Positions 18,263 through 30,000 are shown, counted from the stretch's first letter. The stretch is 64,000 nucleotides of DNA from Novosphingobium sp. (GCA_004211435.1 SECS01000003.1:46088-110087); one strand, 5' to 3'. Program-made: numbers and translations. The notes: generated from the letters alone by a model not told the origin.

Positions 18263-18616
18263 ATGGCCGATCTGCAGCATACACAGCCCCAAACCAGCGC
18301 CCCGCGTCGCGAACTCGACGGGCTTACCGCGCAATTCCGCACGCGGGCCGAGGCCGAACTGGCGGTCGAGCATCTCGCGCAGGAATACGGGATCGATCCC
18401 GCCTTCATCTATGTCGAACCCGTGGCCGACGAGAACAGCGCCGGCACGCAAGCCAGCGGGGGTGACCACGCCTCTGGCCTCCCCAGTCACGCCGAGCGTC
18501 CCGACGCCCCGCTCAATGGGGCGATTCAGCTCACCGTCCCCGTCCACCACGACAACCTGTTGAGCGTGACGACGGCATTGCGCGAAACCGGCGCTCAGTT
18601 GATCGAAGTCTTCTAG
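18263..18616 (+). CDS. Conserved small protein of unknown function
   Basis: A 117-residue soluble protein starting MADLQHTQ behind a strong CAGGAGG ribosome site. It has an N-terminal alpha-beta region (FRTRAEAELAVEHLAQEYGI), a disordered middle rich in Ser, Gly and His, and a C-terminal strand-helix segment (IQLTVPVHHDNLLSVTTALRETGAQLIEVF). The two ends look like halves of a small ferredoxin-like alpha/beta fold. No catalytic motif is visible. It follows tRNA-Asn and is convergent with a lipoprotein gene across a terminator. Confidence 0.8.
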   Translation: MADLQHTQPQTSAPRRELDGLTAQFRTRAEAELAVEHLAQEYGIDPAFIYVEPVADENSAGTQASGGDHASGLPSHAERPDAPLNGAIQLTVPVHHDNLLSVTTALRETGAQLIEVF

Positions 18617-18630
18617 CGGTCCAGCCCATG

Positions 18631-18662
18631 AAAAAGGCCGGCACCCTTGCGGGAGCCGGCCT
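18631..18662 (-). terminator. Rho-independent terminator
   Basis: A perfect 8-bp stem (AGGCCGGC/GCCGGCCT) with a 12-base loop is followed on the minus strand by five Us. It ends the lipoprotein gene and sits between two convergent genes. Confidence 0.85.
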
Positions 18663-18682
18663 CTGCCAGGCTGTTTTGCCGC

Positions 18683-18907
18683 TTAGTGCGCGGGTGCGGA
18701 AGGGGTGCCGCTGGGAGCAGGCGTCGCCGTGTCGGTCGGCGCGGGAACTGCGGCCGCCGGCGCGCTGTCGATCGCAGCGGCAGTCAGGTCAGCCGAGTCC
18801 TGGGTCGGGGTGGCATTGGCATTGGCCGTCTCGCTTCCGCAAGCGGAGAGGCTCATACCCATGGCTGCCAGGGCGATGATCGTTGCGCCCTTGATTACTT
18901 TCGTCAT
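18683..18907 (-). CDS. Small Ala/Pro/Thr-rich lipoprotein
   Basis: A 74-residue protein with a type II signal peptide. MTKVIKG leads into a hydrophobic core and the lipobox LSAC with the lipidated Cys at residue 23. The mature part is low-complexity, rich in Ala, Thr, Pro and Ser, with no fold I recognise. The start at MTKVIKG was chosen because GAAAGGAG lies 5-10 bases upstream. Expression level may be high given the good ribosome site and the strong terminator. Confidence 0.82.
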   Translation of the reverse strand: MTKVIKGATIIALAAMGMSLSACGSETANANATPTQDSADLTAAAIDSAPAAAVPAPTDTATPAPSGTPSAPAH

Positions 18908-19182
18908 CGAAACTCCTTTCAATCGCACGCGCCCTCGCGCGCCGGAGGGGGTCCGGCATCCGCATCACGCGGGCACGCTGCCTCGGGCGTTAACTAAGCG
19001 CCAAGCCGCTGTAAACGGCCGATCGACCGCTTGATCGCAACCGCACAACGGCTCGCAGCCCGTGCCGGTGACAAAAAACACAGCCGCGGCGTGCGTCCGC
19101 TCACCGCGGCTCGGCAGCCGAAAGCCCATAAGGAACTCATGGAGACCGCCCGCCCCGGCGGAAACGAGATCGGAGACCCACC

Positions 19183-19383
19183 ATGACCCTCACCGCCCGC
19201 AAGCTATTCGGATCGGTCGGCGTTCAGGCCCCCGCGCAGACCGCGGCCGAAACCATCAGCCCCGAATATGGCGCCTGGTACGCCCAGCAGATGGCGCGCT
19301 CCTACGCCGCGAGCCGCAGCGCCCAAACCGTGATCCGGCTGTTTCGCGAAACACCGGGCGAAGAACTGCCGCTAGCAGCCTGA
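19183..19383 (+). CDS. Small hypothetical protein
   Basis: A 66-residue soluble protein, MTLTARKLFGSVG at the N-terminus, with an amphipathic helix YGAWYAQQMARSYAASRSAQ in the middle. Function unknown. A 15-codon open frame (19139-19186) with its own AAGGA site ends in an ATGA overlap with this start and may couple its translation. Confidence 0.6.
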   Translation: MTLTARKLFGSVGVQAPAQTAAETISPEYGAWYAQQMARSYAASRSAQTVIRLFRETPGEELPLAA

Positions 19384-19390
19384 CGCGAAA

Positions 19391-19417
19391 GCCTTCCCGC
19401 CACGAAGGCAGGAAGGC
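19391..19417. terminator. Hairpin between convergent genes
   Basis: GCCTTCC pairs with GGAAGGC, with an inner GCC/GGC extension around ACGAA. There is no clear U-tract on either strand, so it is a weak terminator or Rho-assisted end for secA and the small upstream gene. Confidence 0.5.
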
Positions 19418-19424
19418 CGAGAGG

Positions 19425-22157
<2,733 letters not shown>

Positions 22158-22238
22158 AGCGGAATTCCTGAATTGTAGTGCGGATTCGGCGCGCACGGAT
22201 CGGCACGCGCCATCGAAATGGTGAACGCGTGAAAGCGC

Positions 22239-22517
22239 TTATTCGCGCGCGCGATCGATCCCGAGCATGACGGGAGGAGCGCAATCTGCGTCCTGACGCA
22301 TGACGACGATCGTGCAGCGCTCTTCCCGCTTGCCCGGATCGGCCAGGGGGGCGCGCACGGCAGGCCGCGCGACGGCGGCGTTTTCGCTGCGAACGATCGC
22401 CGCGAAGACCCCGATCTCGCTCGTGCCCTCGGCGCGAATCCGCGCCTGTGCCGGGCTCATCTGCGCGGCAAGGCCCGTGAACAGGGCCAGAAGGGTCAAC
22501 AGCAGGCGGGTGGCCAT
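22239..22517 (-). CDS. Small exported protein of unknown function
   Basis: A 92-residue protein with a Sec signal peptide (MATRLLLTLLALFTGLAAQ, cleavage near AQA). The mature part has two cysteines, CTIVVMRQDADC, which could form a disulfide. No known domain. It precedes secA by 81 bases on the same strand. The start was chosen where the signal peptide begins; the longer upstream frame is Arg-rich and not signal-like. Confidence 0.7.
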   Translation of the reverse strand: MATRLLLTLLALFTGLAAQMSPAQARIRAEGTSEIGVFAAIVRSENAAVARPAVRAPLADPGKREERCTIVVMRQDADCAPPVMLGIDRARE

Positions 22518-22720
22518 GCATGGCAGATAGGAAAAGACGAGTCGCTCGTCCAGTGCGGTGACGTGTGGATCGGTGATTTTCCCCGCTCGTCGCGGTCTTG
22601 TCACAATTCGTCTCTGCCAGAGCACGGGATACCGCAGTGCAGCATTCACTCGGTTGAGCGCAAACCAAGCGCGATGATACCGTTTAGGCGAGGTCGGATC
22701 TTGGTTAAGGCAATATTAAA

Positions 22721-23257
22721 ATGACGAAATCCTGGGAACTGACCATCAGCCAGGCCTTGGCGGAAGACTTATTTGAAGTCGTTCCAAGCCTTTACGAGAC
22801 CTTTTGCCCGCTAGTCTCTCGCATCGCCGTCGATGTGTTTCGTCGTTTCAACATCGCTGCCAATCTGCTGCCCTGCCAACTTTGGCAGGCGTCGGACGAA
22901 GGCAACCATGTCATTGGTTTCATGGGCAATGCGATACCCGACAAATGGGACGGTCACGTCGTCTGCGTGACCAGCACGATGCTGATCGATGGCGCGGTGC
23001 GCGGACTGCACCGCGACTTCAATTTCGCCGTTCCCGCCGTTGCCGTGGTCGAGCGCTTCAACGCCCATTCGCACGCGATCGCGCGCTACGATCTCGAAGG
23101 CAGCCGGCGCCTGTGGTGGTTCAACCCACCCTACGGCTTCGACACGACCCCGCCGCTCCAGCCGATCGAGATGATCGACGAATATGCGAGCGCCGTGGCC
23201 GATCGCATCCAGGCCCGAATCGGCGATGAGCCGTCGTCGATGGCGAGCGCGGCCTAG
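22721..23257 (+). CDS. Uncharacterised protein, possible Cys-His-Asp (transglutaminase-like) enzyme
   Basis: A 178-residue cytoplasmic protein. The order of residues recalls papain/transglutaminase-like folds: a helix headed by Cys29 (ETFCPLVSRIAVDVFRRF), then a strand with His79 (WDGHVVCV) and a strand with Asp90 (MLIDGA). This is my reading of the pattern, not a recognised family match. GC looks lower than neighbours (52 % by count at 22741-22800), hinting at transfer. The ribosome site AAGG is weak. It is divergent from the small exported gene, with no partner gene adjacent. Confidence 0.65.
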   Translation: MTKSWELTISQALAEDLFEVVPSLYETFCPLVSRIAVDVFRRFNIAANLLPCQLWQASDEGNHVIGFMGNAIPDKWDGHVVCVTSTMLIDGAVRGLHRDFNFAVPAVAVVERFNAHSHAIARYDLEGSRRLWWFNPPYGFDTTPPLQPIEMIDEYASAVADRIQARIGDEPSSMASAA

Positions 23258-23264
23258 CGAGCGG

Positions 23265-23888
23265 TCAGGAAACCGGTTCCACGCTGACCGACTGCTCGAA
23301 GATGACGCGTCGGCGTACCGGTTTGCCGCCTTCGTCCAGATAGGGCTTCGTCTTCCCACCGCTGGAGACAAAGGCTTCGAGCCCCCTGCGCGCCGTGTCG
23401 TCGAGGCCTGTCGCGCGCAGAACGGTGCAACCTGCGATCCGCCCATCGATCTCGACGATGCAGGAGTAGGCTACGTCCTTCGGTTCCGCCTGCGGCAGAT
23501 CGCCCGATGGCAGCGCCCAGCGAACGCGATTGCTGTAGCGGCCTTCGACAACCGTGCCATAGGCATCCCGTGCAGGCGAAAACCGGGCACGCTCGGTAAT
23601 CAGGGCGCAGGTCTTCGTGTCCAGGATCGCCGATCCGCTGGTCTGGGTGATCTCGCAGGAACGCACGGCGCCGTCGGTGCCGATCGTCACGAGGAAATTC
23701 ACCGCACCCTCGATCCGCGCTGCGAGCGCTTCGGGCGGATAGTCGGCGGTGGTCGCCCAATTTCCCGGATAGTTCGATGGCTGCGCGCCTTGCGACGTGC
23801 CGGCGGGCGCGGCGTGGGCGATGGTCGGCAGTAGAGACAGGCTCGCCAGAACGAGATGACGCGCGCGAAATGGCAGGGTGAAGCTCAT
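23265..23888 (-). CDS. Exported TonB C-terminal-domain-like protein
   Basis: A 207-residue protein with a Sec signal peptide (MSFTLPFRARHLVLASLSLLPTIAHA, first 26 residues). It is followed by one TonB-C-like segment (YPPEALAARIEGAVNFLVTIG, with DGAVRSCEITQTSGSAILD) and a second partial repeat (CIVEIDGRIAGCTVL). The usual N-terminal membrane anchor and Pro-rich spacer of TonB are absent, so it is unlikely to be the energy transducer itself and is better called a periplasmic TonB-domain-like protein. Convergent with the preceding gene and divergent from argJ. Confidence 0.8.
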   Translation of the reverse strand: MSFTLPFRARHLVLASLSLLPTIAHAAPAGTSQGAQPSNYPGNWATTADYPPEALAARIEGAVNFLVTIGTDGAVRSCEITQTSGSAILDTKTCALITERARFSPARDAYGTVVEGRYSNRVRWALPSGDLPQAEPKDVAYSCIVEIDGRIAGCTVLRATGLDDTARRGLEAFVSSGGKTKPYLDEGGKPVRRRVIFEQSVSVEPVS

Positions 23889-23975
23889 GCCGCCTAGCTG
23901 GCGCGAAACGAAACCGCCGTAAAGCCCGCCTTTGCCCGATTGCCCCCGGCTACAATTCCGCATAATCCGCGCGGC

Positions 23976-25202
23976 ATGTCCGACGCCGTCTCCCCGCTCG
24001 CCTCGCCCTTCCCCGCGCTGCCGGCCATCGCCGGCGTGACGCCGCGCATCGCGCGCGCCGGTTACAAGGACTGGGGCCGCTGCGACCTGACCTATGTCGA
24101 ATTGACAGAGGGCACCGCCGTCGCGGGCGTGTTCACGCGCAACGTCTGCTGCTCGTCCGAGGTCGAGATCGGTCGCGACAACATCCAGCAGGGCCGCGCA
24201 CGCGCGCTCGTGGTCAATGCGGGCAATTCGAACGCCTTCACCGGCTATCGCGGGCGCGAGGCGGTCGAGGTCATCATGGGCCAGGTCGCCGCGCACCTTG
24301 GCTGCGCGCAGGATCAGGTCTTCGTCTCCTCGACCGGGGTGATCGGCGTGCCGCTGCCCAAGGACAAGGCGCGCGCAGGTGTGGAAGCTGCGCTGACGGC
24401 GCAGCCCTGCTCGTGGGAGGATGCGGCCAGAACGATCGGCACGACCGACACTTTCGCCAAAGGCGCGACCGCCTCGGCAATCGTCGACGGAAAGCGCATC
24501 GAGTTCGCCGCGATCATCAAGGGCAGCGGCATGATCGCGCCCGACATGGCGACGATGCTCGGCTACGTCTTCACCGACGCCGCAGTCGAGCCGGCCTTCC
24601 TCCAGCAGTGCCTCTCGGCCGCAAATGTCGAGACCTTCTCGTGCATCACGGTCGACAGCGACACCTCGACCAGCGACACCGTGCTCGCTTTCGCCACGGG
24701 CGCCGCGGGCAATGCGCCGCTGGCCTCGCTGGACGATCCCGGCGCCGAGGCCTTCGCCGCCGCGCTGCACGACGTCTGCCGCCAGCTCGCGCACCTCGTC
24801 GTCAAGGATGGCGAAGGCGCGCAGAAGTTCATCGCCGTATCGGTCACCGGCGCAGCCTCCGACGAAAGCGCGCGCAAGGTCGGCCTGGCGATCGCCAACT
24901 CGCCTTTGGTCAAGACCGCGATCGCCGGCGAGGACGCCAACTGGGGCCGCGTCGTCATGGCGGTGGGCAAGGCCGGCGAACCGGCGGACCGCGACAAGCT
25001 GTCGATCGGCTTTGGTGGCACCTGGGCGGCGAAGGACGGGCAGCCGCTGGCCGACTACGACGAGGCGCCGGTGGCCGCGCATCTCAAGGGGCGCGAGATC
25101 TCGATCGAGGTCGATCTTGGCCTCGGCGAAGGCCGCGCCACGGTCTGGACCTGCGATCTGACCCACGGCTACATCTCGATCAACGCGGACTACCGCTCGT
25201 GA
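23976..25202 (+). CDS. argJ: Bifunctional ornithine acetyltransferase / N-acetylglutamate synthase
   Basis: A 408-residue arginine biosynthesis enzyme that recycles the acetyl group from N-acetylornithine to glutamate. The self-cleavage site ATML lies in MIAPDMATMLGYVF, where the Thr becomes the N-terminal nucleophile of the beta chain. NAGNSNAFTG and DTSTSDTVLAFATG are family signatures. Start at MSDAVSPL. The stop overlaps the GTG of the next gene in GTGA, so the two are coupled; the partner could be involved in a shared phosphate or amino-acid step, but this is not known. Confidence 0.96.
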   Translation: MSDAVSPLASPFPALPAIAGVTPRIARAGYKDWGRCDLTYVELTEGTAVAGVFTRNVCCSSEVEIGRDNIQQGRARALVVNAGNSNAFTGYRGREAVEVIMGQVAAHLGCAQDQVFVSSTGVIGVPLPKDKARAGVEAALTAQPCSWEDAARTIGTTDTFAKGATASAIVDGKRIEFAAIIKGSGMIAPDMATMLGYVFTDAAVEPAFLQQCLSAANVETFSCITVDSDTSTSDTVLAFATGAAGNAPLASLDDPGAEAFAAALHDVCRQLAHLVVKDGEGAQKFIAVSVTGAASDESARKVGLAIANSPLVKTAIAGEDANWGRVVMAVGKAGEPADRDKLSIGFGGTWAAKDGQPLADYDEAPVAAHLKGREISIEVDLGLGEGRATVWTCDLTHGYISINADYRS

Positions 25203-25999
25203 CCCAGGCGCTGACCCAGGCCGTCGCCGCGATCATGCGCGACGCCGCGGCACGTGCGATCATGCCGCACTATCAGGCACTCTCGGCCGACCAGATCGAC
25301 GCCAAGGCCGCCGACGACGTCGTCACCGTGGCCGATACCGAGAGCGAGGCGATCCTCGCCGAGAGCCTGGCGAAGCTGCTGCCCGAAGCGGCGATCGTCG
25401 GCGAGGAAGCCGCCCATGCCGACCCGTCCCTGCTCGCGCGGCTCGGCGATGCGCTGTGCTGGATCATCGATCCGATCGACGGCACCAACAACTACGCCGC
25501 GGGCAAGCCGCCCTTCGGCATCTTGATCGCGCTGGCCGAGGCCGGCGAGACCGTCGCGGGCTGGCTCTACGATCCGCTGACCCAGCGCCTGTGCCACGCG
25601 CACCGCGGCCAGGGCGCGTTCATCGGCGACGAGCGCGTGACCGCACGCACCTCGGGCCAGACCCCGCCGATCGCCGCGATTTCCCTGGTTTTTGCCGATC
25701 CGGCGCGGCGCGAGGCGCTCAAGACGCAAATCGCGCCGCACTACACGATGGTCGACATTCCGCGCTGCGCGGCCGAGCAGTATCCGCGCATCGTGCTGGG
25801 CACGAACGACCTGTCGATCTTCGAGCGGACGCTGTCGTGGGATCACGCCGCGGGCGTGCTGTTCGTCAACGAAGCGGGCGGCAAGGCCGCGCGGATCGAC
25901 GGTTCGCCCTATCGCGTCGACGAGGACCGCAAGGGCCTGATCGCGGCGGCGAGCCCGGCCCTGTGGGACGAACTCGCCGCGCGGATGGTCAAGCTTTAG
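25199..25999 (+). CDS. Inositol monophosphatase family protein
   Basis: A 266-residue Mg-dependent phosphatase. Metal ligands are visible: the GEE pair near residues 68-70, DPIDGTNNY with Asp91 and Asp94, and the C-terminal WDHAAG motif. Substrates in this family include inositol phosphates, histidinol phosphate and PAP. Coupling to argJ through GTGA and a GTG start suggests an amino-acid role such as histidinol-phosphatase (HisN), which is an inference. Its stop overlaps that of trxA on the other strand by three bases. Confidence 0.9.
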   Translation: MTQALTQAVAAIMRDAAARAIMPHYQALSADQIDAKAADDVVTVADTESEAILAESLAKLLPEAAIVGEEAAHADPSLLARLGDALCWIIDPIDGTNNYAAGKPPFGILIALAEAGETVAGWLYDPLTQRLCHAHRGQGAFIGDERVTARTSGQTPPIAAISLVFADPARREALKTQIAPHYTMVDIPRCAAEQYPRIVLGTNDLSIFERTLSWDHAAGVLFVNEAGGKAARIDGSPYRVDEDRKGLIAAASPALWDELAARMVKL

Positions 26000-26316
26000 A
26001 GTTCGCTTTCGATCCAGCTCTTGAGCTGGCTCTTCGGCGCCGCGCCGAGCTTCTGGGCGGCGGGCTTGCCGTCCTTGAACAGCACGAGCAGCGGAATCGA
26101 CTGGACGCCGATCTCGCCGGGAATCTGCTGGTTCTCCATGATGTCCATCTTGACGATGTTCACCTTGCCTTCGAGCTCCTCGGCGATCTCTTCGAGCGCG
26201 GGGGCGATCATCTTGCACGGGCCACACCAGTCGGCCCAGAAATCGACCAGCACCGGCGTGCTGGATTCGAGCACGTCGGCGGCGAAGCTGGCGTCGGTCA
26301 CGGCTTTGGTCGGCAT
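25996..26316 (-). CDS. trxA: Thioredoxin
   Basis: A 106-residue thioredoxin with the redox motif WCGPC (Cys31, Cys34), the buried Asp in VDFWADW and the cis-Pro in QSIPLLVLF. It reduces ribonucleotide reductase and other disulfides in the cytoplasm. The start at MPTKAV follows AGGAGTACC. It is the last gene of the ahcY-divL-addBA block, 78 bases after addA. The same position next to addA is seen in many alphaproteobacteria. Confidence 0.97.
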   Translation of the reverse strand: MPTKAVTDASFAADVLESSTPVLVDFWADWCGPCKMIAPALEEIAEELEGKVNIVKMDIMENQQIPGEIGVQSIPLLVLFKDGKPAAQKLGAAPKSQLKSWIESEL

Positions 26317-26394
26317 GTAAGGTACTCCTGAATCTGTTTTCGTTGTGCAATCTAGGGATGCCGCGCCTCTTGGCAACGGCGGGGACGGATAGGA

Positions 26395-29300
26395 TTACTC
26401 CGCAGCGAGCAAGACGCGCTTGTGTTCCGCCAGAACGTCTGCGGGCAGTACGATAAGCCGCGGCGCCGCGGTGTAGAGCAAGGCCGCCTCGACCGCGCGT
26501 CCCGGATAGGCCACCTCGAGCGCGGCGGCATAGGCCGCCATCTGCCGCAGGGTCGCCACGGGCACTTCGGAGGCATCGAGCGGCGGCCGCCGCGCGGTCT
26601 TGAAGTCGACGAGCCGCACGCGTGTCGGTTCGATCAGCAGCCGGTCGATCTTGCCCGAGACCACCTGCCCGCCGACCACGGCCGCGATCGGCACCTCGGC
26701 GAGGCCCTCGGGCACGAACAGCGCGCGCCAGTCGGGATGCGCCAGCACCGCAAGCGCCGCGGCGAGCAGGTCGTCGCGCTGCGCGGGATCGAGCTCCTCG
26801 GCATTGCGCGCCAGCCAGCGCGCGCCGGCCTCGCCACGCGCCGCCTCGGGCACTTCGGGCAGCCGTTCGAGCAGTTTGTGCACGAGCACGCCGCGCCGCG
26901 CCGCCTCGCTGCCCGCGCCGGGCGGCCAGGGCGGATCGGGCGACTGGTCCTCGCCGAGCGCCGAAGGCGCCAGCGGTTTGGGCGGACGCGGCTCGGCCGG
27001 CGCGCCGCGTTCGAGCCAGACCGGCAGCGGCTCGGGCAAAGGCAGCTCGACCGAACGCGTGCCCGGCGCCGCGGGCGGCAGTTCGCCGAGCGCGCCCCAT
27101 TCGAACCGCGCGGTCCACAGCGGATCGGCCACCTCGTCTTCGGGTCCGAACAGCAGCGCCAGCTTGGCGTACCAGGAATTCTCGGCGGGCACCTTCTCGC
27201 GCGCGCTCAAGGCGCTGCCGATGAACAGCGCCTCCTCGGCGCGCGTCATCGCCACGTAGAGCAGCCGCCAGTGCTCCTGCATCTCCTCGCGCTCGATCGC
27301 GGCGTGGTGCTCGGCGATCCGCCCGACGCGATCTTCCTTGCGCAGCCCCGGCAGCGGGATCTTGCGCTCGGGCGCGTGCAGGTCGGGCAGATCGAGCCGC
27401 CCGCCGCGCGAAGCCGGATTGCCCGCGGCATCGGCCAGGATCACGATCGGCGCCTGCAGGCCCTTCGAGCCATGGACCGTCATGACACGCACGAGATCGC
27501 CCGCGCCGCTCGCCTCGCGCTTCAACTCACCCTCGCCCGCATCGAACCAGGCGAGGAAGCCGACGAGGCTCGGCGTCGCGCTCGCCGTATAGGCCGAGGC
27601 GGCGTTGAGCAGTTCGTCGATCGGATCGTTGGCCTCGCGCCCGAGCCGCGCGATCAGCTTGCGCCGGCCCTGCCACGGCCCGACGAGCAGCCAGTGGAGC
27701 AGCGCCTGCGGCGGATCGTAGTCGGCCAGGCGCAGCAGTTCGTTCAGGGTATCGACCACGGGATGGCCGATCTGGCGCAAGTGCGACCAGAGCCTGACGC
27801 CCTTGTCGCGGTAGCCATGCGCGAGCAGGTCTTCCTGCGTCCAGCCAAGCAGCGGCGAGACCAACAGCGAGGCGAGATTGAGATCGTCGAACGGCTGCGC
27901 GGCGAAGCGCAAGGCCGCGACGAGATCGCGCACGGCCAAGGGCGCACCCAGGCGCAGGCGGTCGACACCCGCAACTGGGACGCCCGCCGCGTGCAACCGC
28001 GCGACGATCAGCCCGGCCAGCTCGCGCCGGCGACGGACGAGGATCATGACGTCGCCCGGCCCCGCGCGCCGCGCGCCGCCCTTCACCAGCGGAAAGCCGT
28101 GATGCATCCAGCGCCTGACCTGCTGGGCGATCTGCTCGGCCAGCTTGCGGTCGGCGCGCGAGAACCAGTTCTCCTCGACCGGTTCCTCTTCCTCGGGCGC
28201 GAAAGGATCGTCCTCGGTGACCAGGCCGACGGGCCGCCACAGCGCGACATAGCCGGGCCGCGCTTCGCCCTGATGCACCTCGGGCGCCTCGCGCAGGCCG
28301 ATCTCCTCGTGGCCGATGCCTTCGAGCGCGGCGTCGACGAAATCGAGCACCGGCTGCGCGGTGCGAAACGAGCGGTCGAGCCCATATTCGCGCAAAGGCC
28401 GCGGCCGTTCGTGCTCGGCGAGGCGCATGTCCTGCGCCGCATCAACCGCGCCGCGCATCGCCTGCTTCACGCGCTGGCGCGCCTGCTCGAAGTTCTCGGG
28501 GCTCGTGCCCTGGAAGCGGAAGATCGCCTGCTTGTAGTCGCCCACGACGAACAGCGTGCGCAGCTTTTCGTCGTGCTGGCCGAGCCCGGCGAAGAAATCG
28601 CCGGTCAGCGCGTCGATGATCCGCCACTGCGCGGCATTGGTATCCTGGGCCTCGTCGACCAGGATGTGATCGAACCGCCGGTCGAGCTTGTAGCGGATCC
28701 ATTCGGCGAGATCCGAAGTCGCGAGCAGCGACGCGGCCTGGCGGATCTGGTCGTCGAAATCGATCAGCCCCTCGCGCTTCTTCGCCTCGTCCCAGGCCAG
28801 CGCAAAGGCGCGACCGAGCCGCAACGCGGGCACGAGCCGATCGGCCAGCGCGAGCAGGCTGGCCATCGCGCGTGCCGCGGAGATGCATTCGCCAACATCG
28901 GCGACGTAGCCGGCATAGCCCGGATCGAGCTTGTCGAGCGAGGTCGTCGCGCGGAGCTTGCCTTCCTTGGTGAAGAACACGCCGAACAGCGCATCGAGTC
29001 CGGCCGCGCGCTGTTCGGGCACGCCGGCCAGCCAGGCCTCGATCTTCGCGGCGTTCTCCTGCCCCGTCTTGGCCTTCCACTCGCGGTTGACGTCGAGACA
29101 GCGGCGCAGCGCGCGCACGTCGAAAGCGTCGTCGGCGCAGATCGCGGCGAGGAAGTCCGCATCGGCATCGGCGGGCAGGCCCAGCACCTGGTTGATCCGC
29201 GGCCGCATCGGCTCCTGCCAGGCGCCCGCGCCGAACCAGGCCTCGCGCGCCTCGGCGCAGCGCAGCAGATAGGCCTCGACATCCTCGGGGCCCATGCGCA

Positions 29301-29868
29301 GCGACAGGTCGGCAACGGCGGCAAGCATCTGCGGATCGCCGAGCGGCTCGCGCTCGGCCGCGGTCAGCAGCTCGGCCAGCACCTGCCGCGCGAGCAACAC
29401 GCGGTCGCGGTCCTCCATCGGCCGCGTGCCGGGCACCAGCCCCGCCTCGTGCGGGAAAGCGCCGAGCAGCCACTGCGCGAAGGCGTGGATCGTATCGATC
29501 CGCAGGCCGCCTCCCGGGCAATCGAGCACCGCCGCGAACAGCGTGCGGGCGCGGGCGCGCGTCTCGTCGTCGGACGGCGCGCCGATCGCCTCGAGCCGCT
29601 GGAACAGCGCGGGATCGGGCAGCCGCACCCATTCGGCCAGCGTGCCGTTGATGCGCGCGGCCATCTCGGTCGCGCCGGCCTTGGTGAAGGTCAGGCAAAG
29701 GATCTGCGACGGCTCGACCCGCGGCTGAAGCAGGAGCCGCAACACGCGCGACGACAGCACCTGCGTCTTGCCCGTCCCCGCCGAGGCCGAGAGCCAGACG
29801 GTCTCCTCGGGCGCGACGGCGTGCATCTGGTTGCCGTGGAGCGGGTGGACCTTCGCGGGGCCGCTCAT
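26395..29868 (-). CDS. addA: Double-strand break repair helicase-nuclease AddA
   Basis: A 1157-residue UvrD-type helicase with a C-terminal RecB-family nuclease. The Walker A motif SAGTGKT lies near residues 29-35, DEAQDTNAAQWR at about 403, and GSKGLQAP marks helicase motif V. The nuclease metal site is at GKIDRL and VDFKTARR near residue 1090. With AddB it resects double-strand breaks for RecA loading. ATG start. It is separated from addB by about 140 bases filled by a palindromic repeat, unlike the usual tight addBA spacing. Confidence 0.96.
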   Translation of the reverse strand: MSGPAKVHPLHGNQMHAVAPEETVWLSASAGTGKTQVLSSRVLRLLLQPRVEPSQILCLTFTKAGATEMAARINGTLAEWVRLPDPALFQRLEAIGAPSDDETRARARTLFAAVLDCPGGGLRIDTIHAFAQWLLGAFPHEAGLVPGTRPMEDRDRVLLARQVLAELLTAAEREPLGDPQMLAAVADLSLRMGPEDVEAYLLRCAEAREAWFGAGAWQEPMRPRINQVLGLPADADADFLAAICADDAFDVRALRRCLDVNREWKAKTGQENAAKIEAWLAGVPEQRAAGLDALFGVFFTKEGKLRATTSLDKLDPGYAGYVADVGECISAARAMASLLALADRLVPALRLGRAFALAWDEAKKREGLIDFDDQIRQAASLLATSDLAEWIRYKLDRRFDHILVDEAQDTNAAQWRIIDALTGDFFAGLGQHDEKLRTLFVVGDYKQAIFRFQGTSPENFEQARQRVKQAMRGAVDAAQDMRLAEHERPRPLREYGLDRSFRTAQPVLDFVDAALEGIGHEEIGLREAPEVHQGEARPGYVALWRPVGLVTEDDPFAPEEEEPVEENWFSRADRKLAEQIAQQVRRWMHHGFPLVKGGARRAGPGDVMILVRRRRELAGLIVARLHAAGVPVAGVDRLRLGAPLAVRDLVAALRFAAQPFDDLNLASLLVSPLLGWTQEDLLAHGYRDKGVRLWSHLRQIGHPVVDTLNELLRLADYDPPQALLHWLLVGPWQGRRKLIARLGREANDPIDELLNAASAYTASATPSLVGFLAWFDAGEGELKREASGAGDLVRVMTVHGSKGLQAPIVILADAAGNPASRGGRLDLPDLHAPERKIPLPGLRKEDRVGRIAEHHAAIEREEMQEHWRLLYVAMTRAEEALFIGSALSAREKVPAENSWYAKLALLFGPEDEVADPLWTARFEWGALGELPPAAPGTRSVELPLPEPLPVWLERGAPAEPRPPKPLAPSALGEDQSPDPPWPPGAGSEAARRGVLVHKLLERLPEVPEAARGEAGARWLARNAEELDPAQRDDLLAAALAVLAHPDWRALFVPEGLAEVPIAAVVGGQVVSGKIDRLLIEPTRVRLVDFKTARRPPLDASEVPVATLRQMAAYAAALEVAYPGRAVEAALLYTAAPRLIVLPADVLAEHKRVLLAAE

Positions 29869-29873
29869 GCCGA

Positions 29874-30000
29874 GATTCTCCCCTGCAAGGGGAGGTGGCA
29901 GGCCGCAGGCCTGACGGAGGGGTGTCCCCGTTTCGGAGAGGGCGACACCCCTCCACCACGCACTTCGCGCGCGGTCCCCCTCCCCTTGCAGGGGAGGATC
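29874..30000. repeat. Intergenic palindromic repeat, family A, copy 2 (127 bp)
   Basis: The two ends form a 17-base inverted repeat with one mismatch (GATTCTCCCCTGCAAGG and CCTTGCAGGGGAGGATC). The order of internal words (GGGGAGGTGGCAG, GGCCTGACGGAGGGG, CCCCTCCACCACG, GGTCCCCCTCCCC) matches the copy at 4172-4304. It sits between addB and addA within one transcription unit. Confidence 0.88.

Noticed and set aside
23265..23888. TonB energy transducer for the siderophore receptor
   Set aside because: It has a cleavable signal and no anchor helix or Pro-rich spacer, and it is 28 kb from the receptor.
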